Below, piece by piece: positions 13,430 to 26,199 of a DNA stretch of 64,000 bases. The position numbers were made by a program, and so were the translations under genes. The first letter of the stretch is position 1. Every line of letters begins with the position of its first letter. Under the pieces are notes generated by a model. The model saw only the letters and a program-made list of their open reading frames with translations, was not told where the DNA came from and searched no databases. Origin of the DNA: Escallonia rubra (Eukaryota; Streptophyta; Magnoliopsida; Escalloniales; Escalloniaceae); assembly GCA_033065855.1 (NCBI GenBank), contig JAVXUO010003054.1, positions 147,899 through 211,898 on the forward strand, read 5' to 3'.

Positions 13430-14690
13430 ATGGAGCACGCTAGTGGGCGAGCATCACTGAAAAAGAAGGAGGATGCATTTTTGTAGAAAGAAGATGTGGA
13501 AAAAGACCACTTGACTTAAAGATAGACTCAAAAGACTTATGAGGTTGGACCTTCACAGGGCTTCCTACGTATTATCTCAGAAGGAATCACACCAATGTAG
13601 TTCAGAAAGGATAAGGATATTATTCACAACCGAAGCCAATAGTAACAACTATTGGTCGTCGGACAATATAGAAGAGGAAAATTTTGCTTGCTACCGGAGC
13701 CACTAAATCAATTTTAGTGGTAGACAGAGAAAACTCGTGTCTGGATACCAGAGCCCCCAAATCGCTTTGAAAGCGTCATCTAATCATGTAAAAGAGATAA
13801 CAAATCAATCTGTTGTTGGAGCCCCCAAATCAATTTGAAAGGGTCGACAGGCAAGCACACATCTAGATACCGGGGCCCCCGAGTCAATTTGAAAGGGTCG
13901 ACGAAAAAAATTAAAATAACTTTGACAGTCACCAGAGCCCCTGAATCAATTCGAAAAAAGTCAATGAACAAAGTAAAAACTAATTAATGACCGGAGCCAA
14001 TAACACTCTAAGGCAGTTGGACTTTGAGTGGAGAAAATCAATTCGTTTGAAGAGAATATGCTGTTATGATCGACAACAAGTGTGAAATCTTGTACTGGTC
14101 GTGCAGCATACAAGAATTGATAAACAGAACACTGTAATTGGAAGACATCTGGGCTATGAACTAATCTAGGGAGGAAATATCAGACATGCACATGCAGGCA
14201 TGCAAGCATACACATGCATAATAATAGCGCCCTCGGGCGAATGAACATATATCATGTGAATAATGCACATGCAAACAACACAAATTTATACTAATGGTGC
14301 CTATATTTGAAGCACGCAAGCAGGCATCTGATTTTTTTTTTCTTCTTTCTTTTTTGTTTTTTGAAAAAGATTAAAAACTGTCCGGTTAGTCAGAACCGAT
14401 GAATGAATTGAAAATTTAAAATTTTAAGCCAAAAACCGTCCAGTTAGGTAGTAGGTTTTGAAAACCGGCACGAGAACTAGTCGATTAGAGACTTTGCGAT
14501 TTTTTAAATTTGAAGAGTCAAACATAAACCGACTTTAAGGACAAAATCGGTCTGTTTGGCCGCCTAGTTTGGTGCGCGATTTTAGGGGTTTTTCAAAGCA
14601 CTTCCAATTCAATCTCACTCCAATCTCTCTCATATTTCTTCTCTATAAGAATCTTAGGTCGTCTTTTCTAACCCTAATCACACTCCTAGT
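13430..14690. other. Noncoding 3' region of the Tat element
   Basis: The segment lies between the 3' LTR and the antisense ORF. It contains several short repeats of GGAGCCCCCAAATCAATTTG-like text (13745-13960) and AACCGNCCNGTTAG-like phrases (14380-14560). The latter recur in the 5' noncoding part at 22030-22400, consistent with one element. No coding sequence seen. Confidence 0.5.
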
Positions 14691-14699
14691 CTATAAATA
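14691..14699 (+). promoter_or_regulatory. TATA box of the antisense ORF
   Basis: CTATAAATA lies 58 bases before the ATG at 14749 and is followed by a CT-rich leader, a good plant core-promoter layout. Its orientation is opposite to the retrotransposon. Confidence 0.55.
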
Positions 14700-14748
14700 C
14701 AACCAATCCCCTCTTCATCTCTCTCAATTTTGCATAACATAGAGAATT

Positions 14749-15765
14749 ATGTGTGACAAAGGGCACGAAGGAGGACCTCAAATTGGGAAGATCTCGAGGT
14801 TTCAGCCAAAGAACAAAGTCGATGATTGTTTGCTACTCACTCCGAAGCAAGGCACTCACCTCAGCGCACTCTATTTTGCGGAGGAAGTATGTTTTACCCG
14901 AGTTTTCTTTTAGACACACACTCTTATAACTTTCTTCATACACACATCATGCCCATGCATGGTTTATGCACTAGGGTTTTAGTTTATGCACAAGGGTTTT
15001 CATGCAATTCTTTCATGAACCCAACGGTTTCTTAGGTTTTCTTCTTTGTTTTGCAAATTTGCATCCCCTCCCTATGAATATGCGATGTAGGGGTACTTCA
15101 AACCTTGTGAGAGATTGGTGAGAAAAAATCCCCTTCCTGTTAGAGTAGAACAACCTTTACTGGTTTTGTCCCTTTATAGACAGATTGCACGCTTTTACCC
15201 GAAATAAAAAGCATCTTCTGTGTCTTTTCGAGCGTTAATGAGATTGCATCAACACTTTCCATATGCCCTTCGGGGAGGCCAGGGTCACTCCATTGGATTT
15301 TACAAGCATCACTGGTGTTCGTTGTCGATGGAGGTCTGTACCTTGGGCCCATGATCTTAATAAGGATCATAATCTTATGGTCTGTTTGCTCGGCTAAAAG
15401 CCATCCTTCAAGAAAAATGGTTCGACACTCTTGGGTTCCATCCATCTTCACTGTGATCACATGAACTTGGAGGTGATGGAGCCCATAGTGGTTGAACAGT
15501 TCGTCCAAGATTTTTTGCTCTAAACTCTGGAGGAAACCCTATTTAGCAATGGAAACAACTCCGTCCAGCTATGGTGCCTTCAGGCCCTTGAATTGATTGA
15601 GGATATTGAAGAGTATGACTGGGTTACTCATGCTCTGTCTTATTTATACCGATCGATAGGTGTTGTGTCCCAGAGGCAGTCGTTTAGCTTCATGGGATTT
15701 TATGATGTCTGGGAGGTACATCCTAAGCTCTTTGACTATTTTCTAATGATTTCATGCTTAATCTA
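14749..15765 (+). pseudogene. Antisense ORF of the Tat element, plant mobile domain (decayed)
   Basis: On the plus strand, opposite to gag-pol. An ATG at 14749 opens a short frame (MCDKGHEGGPQIGKIS) to a GTATGT that could be a splice donor at 14887. From about 15269 the text FGEARVTPLDFTSITG appears, then a stop near 15394. In another register the text TLFSNGNNSVQLWCLQ is followed by EYDWVTHALSYLYRS and GFYDVWEV, up to the stop near 15765. These match the pattern of plant mobile domain proteins carried antisense by Tat elements: a TPLDF..ITG segment, then NNSVxL, then ALAxLYR. Stops and frame changes show it is dead. Minus-strand open frames here are shadows. Confidence 0.65.
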
Positions 15766-16049
15766 GACATATCCTCACATGTGTCATGTCTACTTTCACA
15801 GTTTTGGTCTTTTGAGGTTTTGGGTTCTCGCACTCTTTGTCTGGCAGAAATAGCTCTTGCTATGACTACAGTGGTGATGATCCGAATGAAATTTTTGGGA
15901 TGAGTGGGCTAAGGTCTCAGAGTTTGTGCATCGAGACAGTTTTAACCGGTGCTGAGAGTGCATAGTATAAACAATCTTCTAGTTCATGCAATTTCTCTCT
16001 TCCTAAGCACACTTATTAAATTCTCATATTTGTCTTTTTTTTTTCAATT

Positions 16050-19000
16050 CAAGAATCCTTGTCTTGGTGTTGGCATAAGGTGGGAGACTGTGCTGAGGAG
16101 ATGGGCTGTATTCGGTGCCAAATACTACTGGTAGGACCCCCACAAGTATGAATTCATGTCTATTAAAGGCTTTGAGACTGATCTTCCCTATCACATATAT
16201 TCCCAAAATTGAGAACAACCAGTAGGAGGTCATATATAGACCTGGCAAAAATCTATCCAGACCCGTTACTCGAACCGTACCCCGGCCAAAATACTGGGTA
16301 CGGGTACATGTATTGAATATCCGTCGAGAATAGACCCGTACCCGAACCGACCCGTAATTTTCGGGTCGGTCCGGGTCGGATTGCGGGTTACCCGGTTTTC
16401 ATTCCTATATAAGAGTACTTTTGTGCCCTAATCCATTCACTCTTTTTTCTTCCCATTTCTCACATCTCAGACTCCCATCTCTCTCTCTCATGCCGTCCCC
16501 TTCCTCTCTACCATCGCCGCCACCCCTCTCAGTCGACCGCCATCACGCCGTCTTCCACCTCCTCTAACAACTAACAAAGTCATCACGCCGTCTTCCACCT
16601 CACTCTAACAACCAACAAAGGCACCGCCGATCACCACCTATCGTCGGCCATAGCCTCCTCACAGATCTGCGGCGCCACACTCACCTCCTCACAGATCTGC
16701 GGCGCCACCTCCTCATCGATCTGCGCCGCTGCCTCCTCACCGATCTACGCCGCCGCTTCCTCCTCACAGATCTGAAGTTGCATCACCACCGCGACGCCGC
16801 TATTCACCGACGATCGACACGAATTCTGCGAGGAATGGAAGATTTAATTTTTCATTATTTATGCTTTTAATTTTTTATTTTATTTTAAGAGAAGTGCATA
16901 TGAATTATGATATGATGTATCTGTTGAAATTTAGTTGTAGTTGTATTTTAGATTGTTCGTACTTAGTTAGTAAGAAATAGGATTGTATATATATTGGAAA
17001 TTTAATTTGCTTTATTTTGGATTGTGGGAGGGGAATGGGATATGTATAATTTTTATTTTTTGGTGAAATGAGAAACACGAAATGAGGAAAACCGAACATG
17101 TAAGACAGTTGGCTGATACAGCAAAGGAAAGCTGAAAAGCAAAAGAAATAGCCCTAAATAGTTGGTAGTTTACTATTTTATAGTAATTAAATTATGTTTA
17201 TAAAAAAATTAATATTTAAATTGTTTACCCACGGGTAATACCCTACCCGCAAGGGTAGGTACGGATCCTGAAAAACTCTACCCGTAAAATCCCGGGTAAA
17301 AATTACCCGACCCGTTTTTACCCGGACCCGACCAGGTTTTACCCGTACCCCGACGGGTATACCCGTTTGCCAGGTCTAGTCATACATAACTCTCGGGGAA
17401 GAATGTGTTACAAGTTAGCATACACCCGACACTTATGACATCTCCTCACATACTCGATATAGTTATGCTCCATAGTACTCTAATAGTATCCCTATCAGTG
17501 GACTTTCTTCACCGGTATCTACCCGTTCATGTGTAGTCCACACTCTCATGCATGTATATCTTCCATGATTTGGCTACTTTCTTGCTACGTTACACATAAC
17601 AGGTGCTCTTCGTTATAATTTCTCTTATACAATCTCCGACCACACATGATGAATTGTGCCGCCCATCTTCTCAAAACTACTCGGTCCTTCACAGAGCACC
17701 CCTCAGGATACTTTCCATCCCAGATGAGATTTTGTACATCAGTACGCTAGGGGTCGACTACTCCAACTTCTTCTACAGGAGCTATCATGAGGTAATAGGC
17801 TAGTCGATTTCTCTTTTGTATGACAAACGAGTCTACCTCATATCCTTCGGGTATATCTATTATTAAGCCAAGGGTGGCTAGGGCATCAACAAAGTTGTTC
17901 TTGGCTTGGGATAGGCAATGGAATTCCACATCCTTAAACTGGTCTACAATCTTCTCCAAATGGGCATGATATGCTTGTAGGCGTTCATCTCTAATCAAGG
18001 CTGAATATCCATACATTATGATCTCTCGGACTCATAGGTTTAAGGCCATCTCGTGTTATTAATCCCGTCGAAAGTCAGGTTGATAGTTATAGGTGAGTGG
18101 GCTTCATCTGATGAGATCAATAATATCCCTACTCCAAAACCCTTATTTTTCGTCGCTTCATCAAAGTACTACTGCCATCACATCTCTGATTTCATAATTC
18201 TAACTCCTTTATCTGGGAACCTTGCTACCCATCAACCAGTATCATCGGTCGGGTAATAGGCTAGCAGATAAGCCACGACCTTTCCTTTGATCGACTTCTA
18301 CATGACATATGTGATATCAAATTTGGACAACAACAAAAGCCATTTGATTGTGCGATTAGACATGACGGGCTTCTCAAACAGGTACTTCATGAGGTCCATT
18401 TTGGCCAACAACTTGATGGGTATGTCAGGATGTAGTGTGTCAATCTTTGCGTTACCCAAACAAAAAACACATATGTTTTCTATAAGGCCGAATAGTTCAC
18501 CTCTCATTGGGTCAACTTCTTACTCACATAGTATATGGCTTTCTCAACCAATGAATTCTTTAAATGATGGGCTAACATGGCTCTGACTGCAGTATTGGTC
18601 ACAGTCAGGTATAGTAACAGAGGGTTACTGGTTATTAGTGGGCTTAGGACTTGAGGTTTGATAAGGTACTGCTTGATCTTGTCAAAGGCTTCTTGGCATG
18701 GGGGTTCTATTCTTTGCTTGAATCCTTCTTCAACAGTTTAAATATGGGCTCACGGATCATGGTTTACCGGGATATGAACCAGCTATTGTATCGGATTCTT
18801 CCCAAGAAACCTCGAATCTCCTTCTCTGTCTTGGGTAGAGGCATCTCAACTATGGCTTTCATTTTGGCTGGATCCACATTTGTCCCTCGTTTAATCACCA
18901 TGAAACCTAGCAACTTTTCGGTTGTGACTCTAAACACATACTTTTGTAGATTCAACCTCACATTGTTCTGCCTTAACATCTCAAAGTACCTTCTCAACAC

Positions 19001-21900
19001 TGAACACTAATTTGCCATCTTCCTCAATTTGATCATCATATCATCCACATACACTTTCATCTCCTTATGGATCATGCTAATGAATAGGATGGTAGCAGCT
19101 CGTTGGTATGTATCCCCGGTATTCTTCAAGCCAAAAGACATCACTATGTAACAGAAAGTACTCCATGGAGTGGTGAAGGTTGTCTTCTCCTGGTCCTTAT
19201 GAGCACTTTTATTTAGTTATACCCTGCAAAAACAATCTAGAAATTATTCTAACTCATGCTTGGCTCTGTTGTTTATGATCAGGTCTATGATGGGTAAAGG
19301 GAAGTCATCTTTTAGAGAAGCTCGGTTTAGGTCTCAGTAGTCAACACACATCCTGACTTAACCAAAAGGCTTAGGAATGGGTATGATGTTTACTAGCAAG
19401 GTAGGGTAATCGATTACTCAAATGAATCCAATGTAGAGTAATTCGTCACTTCCTCTTTGACCCTGAGGGACCACTCTAGTCTAAGCTTGCAAAGCTTTTG
19501 TTTGATGGGTTTGGCTTCGGGAATAATATGTAAGTGGTGTTCTACGATTAATGGGTCTATACCAAGCATCTCACTATATGACGAAGCAAATACGTGGATG
19601 AATTCCTTAAGGAACAGAGTTATCTCTTATCTTTCTCTCTCATCTAGACTAGCCCCTATTTTGATTTCTTTTACATTTTTGGGGGAGCCTATGTTTACTT
19701 TGACAGTTTCCTCAGCCACTGGCTTGAGACGACTAGATTCTTGATTTTCATTTTCTTTCAACATTTCTTTTAAATATTTTTCTCTTCAAATCAAATTGAT
19801 TACTTCATCATAACCTATATCAGCAACCAAAGGATAATCAAAATCAAGCATTATTATATTATCAATTAGGTAGTCATGTAACACATAATAGGTGAACATA
19901 TTTAAATTGGCTAAGGTGACATAAGCATCCAAGTCTTCCGGCTCCAGAACATTTTTGGCAGTAGGACTTCCTTCTGTACCTCTATCACAGTCAGCAGTCT
20001 GTTCGATCATCTAATTTTATGTGTCATTGTGTTCTGAGTGATTAGGCATGCGGGGTCTGTGACCTGGTCATCCACATTTGAAAAAAGTACTGAGATAAAC
20101 ATATATGTGAAGTATTTTGTCATTGTTTTCTGCTCGATCAACTCCATCCAATCTGAGACTTCTTCAGTATTCGGCTTTGTTTGTATGCGCAACTCTTCAT
20201 CTTTGACCCTTTCGTAGTCGTAGAATATCTTTCATCCTTTGATCTTTTTCGCGGTCTCAACACCGTAAATTGGTTTTGAAAATCCATAGAAGGGCACTCT
20301 CTCCTTCTTTGATGAAGTGTGCATTTTGTAGGAATCTTGGTCATGCCAGTGTACTTCTCACTTTATTTGTCTTTCTTGGCATGGGCTAGCTCCCGGATAG
20401 CTTCTTTCTTCTCTTTTCTTGTCAGCTTGTACCCTAAGCAAACTGGTCTTTCTTGTTTTCCATAACCAAAAAGCTGGGAATTCCTTGACAGTTTCGGCAT
20501 TAGCCCTTTCTGAAACGTAAAAAAATCATGTGGCACCTGAACACTATCTCTCTCAACCTGTCCGATCTGGGGTAACTGCAAATCTCCCACCAAATATATT
20601 CAAGGTCTTCCCAACAAAAGATTAAAGGCGGCCGGTGGTTGATACATCTTGTTGTGGGGTAACCCTTTCATTGGTGGTATTCACAAAAGGCATTCACATC
20701 ATATCCTTTAGGTATCATCGTCGAAGTAGGTGTAGACAGTAGCTTAGAGATCATCCCCATTCTCAACAAATGTTCAAAGACTTTGGGAAGTGGTGCATTA
20801 GAGGGTGTGAATTTCCTTCTAGGCTCCACACTGGGTTGTCACCGCCCGTGGTAGTTGTATGGTGTTGACATTGTTGGTTGTTGTTGGCTTAGGTTGCATA
20901 TTAAAACTCCTTGGACTAGCTCGGTATACCCTTGGTGGTTTTACCTCATGAGAGATAGTTCCCTTGTTGATTGTATCTTCTATCTGCATGAAGGATCACA
21001 TAAGAGCTTTGAATAATGTCTCATAGTGGCCATAGATGTCATCGTAGTGGCCATAGATGTCATCGTAGTAGACTTGAAGCAGGTTACTCCTTACAATGTT
21101 CACTTTTTTTTCCTCTGTCGAACGATCACCATCTGAATTGCCTTATTCCTTCACCTCATGATGAAAGCTGAAACAGACTCCCTTGACTCTTAGTTCATGG
21201 TTTCCAAGTCTCTCCAGGTGATATCTAGGTCGGCTATATATTGGTTATGCTTGAAAAATTCTCTCACAATATCCTCCCAAGTCCGGACTTGGGCTTTATC
21301 AAAAGTAAGAAACCATCGAGAAGTGGCTCTGATTAAGACCCAGTGGAAAAACTGTATCAACTGGTTCTAATTTACCTCATATGGGGCCAACACTTACATG
21401 TACATCTTCACATGAATCTTGGGATTTGTGGTCCTGTCAAACTTATCAATCTCGGCATCTTGAACTTGGGGTTGAGGTGCTGAGGTCCAATGGGTTCATG
21501 GTTAGGGTGCTGAGGTCCAACGGGTCATCGGCTCTTATTGTCCAAGTGATTTGGGACTCGAGTGCAACCAACTTATCCTTCCATTCCGACATAATAGGGG
21601 GTTTAGTCTCTCCTTCCTCGGACACATACATCCAATCAAACTCAGGACCTTACTTTCTATCATTTTTCTTTCCATCATCTTCTGGTTCTTTCCTACATCT
21701 CTTCTTAAGGTTTTCCAATTTCTCTGCAATTCAGGATGGTTGCTCAATTAGGGTAATAAAACAATTCTGAAGATCTTTTTGAAGTTCACTGATGATACGG
21801 ACCAAATCGGAGATTTTTGGGAATTCTTCGGCCTTGGAGTTCGTGAGATTTTTCCGAACAAATCTCAATACCAACCATGCTTAGCCTTAACTGTATAAGG
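16050..21900 (-). pseudogene. Decayed Tat gag-pol
   Basis: Read right to left. Gag and protease lie at about 19.76-21.9 kb and are hardly recognisable apart from WMYVSEEGETKP-like text near 21620. Reverse transcriptase covers about 18.76-19.5 kb with the catalytic YVDD at 19040-19051 and then FRVTTEKLLGFMVIKRG and EIRGFLGRIRY. RNase H regions cover about 17.75-18.5 kb with RDERLQAYHAHLEKIV and KNNFVDALATLG. The integrase zinc-finger region is at about 17.39-17.75 kb (KYPEGCSVKDR, then WAAQFIMCGRRLYKR). The hAT insertion follows, and the core start (FSILGIYVIGKISLKAFNR) is at about 16.13-16.23 kb. The rest of the integrase core is missing. Many stops and frameshifts. Confidence 0.85.
16237..17378. 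mobile_element. hAT-type non-autonomous transposon
   Basis: The ends are TAGACCTGGC and its perfect complement GCCAGGTCTA. They are flanked by the 8-bp duplication GTCATATA (16229-16236) and GTCATACA (17379-17386), one base different. Subterminal regions are full of ACCCG/CGGGT motifs in both orientations, typical of one plant hAT family. A TATA-like CTATATAAGAG near 16407 is followed by an ATG at 16490 and a proline-rich start (MPSPSSLPSPPPLS) that soon stops. The centre (16660-16790) repeats CTCACAGATCTGCGGCG. No transposase remains. It splits the Tat integrase. Confidence 0.85.
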
Positions 21901-22943
21901 AAAATTGTCAAAAATTTAATAATACATTCCACATAGATCGAGCTGGTTGGCTCAAACCCGAATAGGGTTCAAGGGCATTTTTCTGGTTTTAGGAAAAAAA
22001 ATTCTCGAATTCAAGAAAAGGAGGCCTGACTAACCGTCTAGTTGATCATTGTGGTATGGGGAACTTTTCTTTAAATTTTTTAGAGGATAAGGTTTTTATT
22101 ACTAACCGTCCAGTTATCTGGGAGGATAACTAGCCGGTTGGTCAGTGACTTTGAGGTGGTTTATTTCTAGGAATTTATCTGGAAATATTCTGAAGATAAG
22201 GTTTCTGACTAACCATCCTGTTGGTCAGTGGGTTGAGGGTTTCTGGAAAATTTTCTGAGGATAAGGTTTCTGACTAACTGTTTGGTCATCCTGACGGTTA
22301 ACAGGCCGGTTAGTTAGTGGGTTGAATTAAGGTATGAACTAGCCAGTTTTGAGTTTTTTCAAGTATGTACATACTAACTAACCGTCTGGTTGGGAGCGCG
22401 GATAATCGGTCAATAAGTTAGAGTCCCCATTTTTTTGCGACATTACCAATTCAGCTTACAAAATGCTGGGTGGTTTTCCTATCAATGTGCCAAAGGTCAA
22501 CACAAGTATTCTCTTAACAAAGTGCAGAACAATGAATGGTTCAGGTGTGAGTTTTTCTCCTTATAACACCGGGTAAAGGTCACTCAATCGGCTTGATTAT
22601 ACCATGTACCTCCCGTCCATAACTAGGATGTTAATAATGGGCGATCACCAGTACGTATAGAAGTCATTAATATACCAAGAGATCAGGAAGGATATTTAGT
22701 ACTAGGCACGTAGGGTTGAGAACTTGATCGAGAGATTATTTTAAGCCCAAGAGGACCAAGGGCTTGTCACTCTTAAATGGGTTGGTCGGGGTGAGATGTG
22801 CCCGTGTGTGAGGTATGAAAATAAAAGCACAAGTACAAGTACCACAATTATGTCACGTTGTGCATACCACAAAATATAAAAAAATACAACAAGGCCGGAA
22901 ACCAAGAAAACTTTTTGAGTCTAGTCCTCTTAATATTTTTACT
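21901..22943 (-). other. 5' untranslated region of the Tat element
   Basis: The segment lies between the primer binding site and gag. It contains repeated CTAACCGTCC/GGTTAGTCAG-like phrases (22030-22400) and no coding sequence that I can recognise. Confidence 0.5.
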
Positions 22944-22961
22944 TCCCAGCAGAGTTGCCAC
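22944..22961 (-). other. Primer binding site of the Tat element
   Basis: On the minus strand TGGCAACTCTGCTGGGAA follows the CA end of the 5' LTR after one base. This resembles the tRNA-Arg-type site (TGGCGACTCYRCTGGGG) known from Tat/Ogre elements. It fixes the element's orientation. Confidence 0.7.
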
Positions 22962-24287
22962 TGTGGCGCACTGCCTCGAAAAAATAAATCCACAAAGTAG
23001 ATTTATCTAGGAGCCGCAATCTTAATTAATTTTGCAGAATTGAAAAATAAAAAAATCCTAAAACATGGCTTAAAGGTGTCCAAAAGGATAACTAGCCTAT
23101 TGAAACCAGGAGAGAAGTCTGGGGACTAATTGTGCACCGAGAAAGTGTTAGGAAGCTGGCGTGCCCTTTCGATCTCTACTTCGTTCTTAATGATTTTTGG
23201 CTTAAAGAACATGTAGTATTCGAAATACAACAAGACTCACCATAAGTTAATTTTTATTATTATTTTGGCTTGAACTCGACATCTGGGGTCACTAGCCTAC
23301 GTATCCGATTGGAGTAATCGGAACCAAAACCACCGCAGTTCGACACTGGACCTACGAGAAGTAGTCTATAATTCAAACCTAGACTTAGACAAAGAAAATA
23401 AAATACTTCTTTTGTTGTTTTGAAATGAAATGTAACTACGGGGAATGAGAGACACTCTATCTGATTTCTACCCTAAGAAAACTGATAAAAGTTATCTCAA
23501 AATGCAGCTTTCCTTGATAGCTTGGTTATTTCATCGTGGTATCCATGATGCAAAGAACAAAGCGATGTTTTTAGAGTGATTTGAATGGATAAGATTCTCG
23601 AGAGAGGTTGGACGTCACTTCACTAGGAAACGACGTTAAGCTTCTGGACCTAAGTCTCTGACCTTTAAAATGGAGGCTAAGACCTCTTTTCATAGTACTT
23701 AGGGTCGCAAAAGATTGGCAATGCCAATCGGCACAGCTGGAGATAAGTCAAATAAGTGATAAAATTACAGATTGACAAAAGTCAACTAACCAGCTAGTAA
23801 AAAACTGGCTGGTTCACCCCATTTATTAGAAAAACAATTCAAATTTTGGGACATTATCTAACCCTGATTTCGATAATTATCTCAAAAATCACAAATAGGA
23901 TGTACTAGATTCGGGATAAATCATTTCTTAACCAACAAATAGATTTATTTAATCTTTATATCAAGGGTAAATCATGGATTAATTTTTCAAATTATCTACA
24001 CAAGCTACATCAATTAGGATAATCTTGACCATGAACTAAACATAACCTAAATGGACTGGACTAATGCAGTAGACTGGATTGGACATGCAATGGACTAGAC
24101 TTGGACTGGACAATTCAACTGAACTAAACTAGACCAATTAACTTGACTAAATTAATTAAAGAAAAATGGACTGAATTAAGTAATTAAATCACATTACTAA
24201 GCCTATACTCAATAATGCCTTTTAATAAATAATAATTCCATTATTTAATTATTTAAAAATACCTTCAAAAATGAGATGTCGACAACA
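22962..24287 (-). repeat. 5' LTR of the Tat element
   Basis: About 1.33 kb. On the minus strand it begins TGTTGTCGACATC and ends GCGCCACA at the primer binding site. It aligns with 12154-13418 throughout with heavy divergence. Confidence 0.85.
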
Positions 24288-25331
24288 TCGCCTTGTTTCA
24301 TTTGCCTTTTTCTCTTTCCAACCCAAGATGTGGTATATTTAACAGAATACTTTCATATAATTTTGCTTGTATGTGTTGTAAAATTCTTTACAATGAATAA
24401 CTCTTTACGAATCAACTCGAATGATATTGCTTGGTTAGCGCCAAAATTAGATTCTTTTTAGAGACGTCTCAAACCATGCTTAGATATTTCACTCGCTCGT
24501 ATTACTGAAAAATATATTACCGAAAAATTGAGGAACCAAATGCAACACGTGCACATAAAAGTAAGAAATGGCTTGAACACCTGGCTATGGTTGGACATAT
24601 GGTCAAATGGTGAGAGTTTTGTTGCTCAATTTGGTCCAAGAATTGTATATGATTCTGGTATGCCTTGGATGCAAAGGTTGCTGATATAATGGAGGATAAG
24701 ATATGTAGACTTCCACCTAGTAGATCACTAGCATTGAAGCAATTGAATAGTACAATCAGTTCAATGGAAATGCCTTCAGCACATATACAAGATCAAGTGC
24801 CATGGGACCGTCATCCAAGTGGCAAATTCGCAGTTAATAGTGCATGGAATGCTACGAGAACCAAATCAAATGAAGTAGTTTGGGCAAAAAATTTGTGGTT
24901 TAATGGACATATCCCAAGATGTTCACTGATTTGCTGGATGTTGTGTAAAGAAGGGTTAAGAACCAAGGATAGATTGAAGAAATGGAACCTGGTGCAGAAT
25001 GATCTATGTAGTCTATGCTGTATAGAACAGGAAACTAGTGACCATCTTTTTATTCGGTGCCCATATTCTCAACATATATGGAGGATGGTATGTGAAAGGA
25101 CTGGAATTCCTGAACCTCAATACAGCTGGAATCAACATATATAGAAGGTGGCCACAGTTTGCAAGGGGAAAAGCTTTAAGGCCAAGCTCAGAAAACTGGC
25201 TCTAACTATTGCAGTGTATGGTATATGGAGGGAAAGAAATGTTCGAATATTTGAGAGAAAACAAGCATCCCCAGAAGGTTGCTTCTATGTAATGAAGAAA
25301 TGGTTTCAGTATGGGTTACAAAGCTTGGGAC

Positions 25332-26162
25332 CCGGGGCGGAATCAGAATCTTTTTTCAGAGGGTGCAAAAATTATATCGAATTCACCTCAAAAAAAATTT
25401 ATAGTAAAATAATATTATATAGAATCACTGAAATTTTTTTAAATCTCTATAGAATCACTGAAATTAAACTAAAATTTAAGAACTTTATTAAATTTCTATA
25501 TAATCACTGAAATTAAACTATACCAATGTTTCGATACTCAAAATTTTAGAATTAAACTCTAGGTTTATGATACTTTTAATGTACATATATATTTGTATTG
25601 ACATCTATATACATGCAAAATAATTCAAGTCTGTAGCCTAAGTATCGACATACAAATATAAAATAAACAATAACAATAAATTAACGATAATTTACCAAAG
25701 CAGTGGCCCATTCCATCAAGCACTCAAGTCTCAAGTAGACAACACTCAACAGACAACAGACAAATTCACCACGGCTGGATGCAGCTCCACCACGAATTGG
25801 GACGAAGCAACATACAACAGACAAATTCCCAGCAGCAAATCCCAGCAATCGTCCGTGCAGCAGCTCGCGGTCGCCGGCAGCCGGCAGCCGGCAGGGTGAT
25901 TGGGTGAGGCACTCCGTCAAGCAGATCTGGTCGCGTGGCCGGACGGCGTCAAGCAGTGGCACTCCGTCAAGCAGATCTGGTGACTGGTTGCGTGGTCGGA
26001 CGCCGAACAAAGACTCGGAGATCTGGTCGCCGGCGGAGTGCCGTTTCTTCAAGATCTGGTCGCCGGTCGGAGATCTACAAGGTGGGTTCAGACCGTTCAG
26101 TCGCGTGGCGTCTCCGGCAATATGCCAGATCTAATCGTCGGTCGTTACGTCCACTGTCCACC

Positions 26163-26199
<37 letters not shown>

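Larger units (their letters stand above)
12154..24287 (-). mobile_element. Tat-lineage Ty3/gypsy retrotransposon, nearly complete but decayed
   Basis: A 12.1-kb minus-strand element. The 5' LTR is at 22962-24287, followed by a primer binding site at about 22944-22961. Decayed gag and pol cover 16.05-21.9 kb. An antisense ORF lies at 14749-15765, then a polypurine tract (13419-13429) and the 3' LTR (12154-13418). Both LTRs start TGT and end CA and align along their length, but with many substitutions and indels, so the insertion is old. The five flanking bases (ATAGC left, TCGCC right) do not match well. The antisense ORF between integrase and 3' LTR is a recognised trait of Tat elements. An hAT element (16237-17378) lies inside the integrase. 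Confidence 0.88.

Noticed and set aside
15140-15508. 122-codon minus-strand open frame as a gene
   Set aside because: The plus strand of the same stretch carries the decayed plant mobile domain (TPLDFTSITG). The minus frame matches nothing and is its shadow.
15949-16248. Open frames on both strands as independent small genes
   Set aside because: The minus strand reads as the start of the Tat integrase core (GIYVIGKISLKAFNR); the plus frame is antisense to it.
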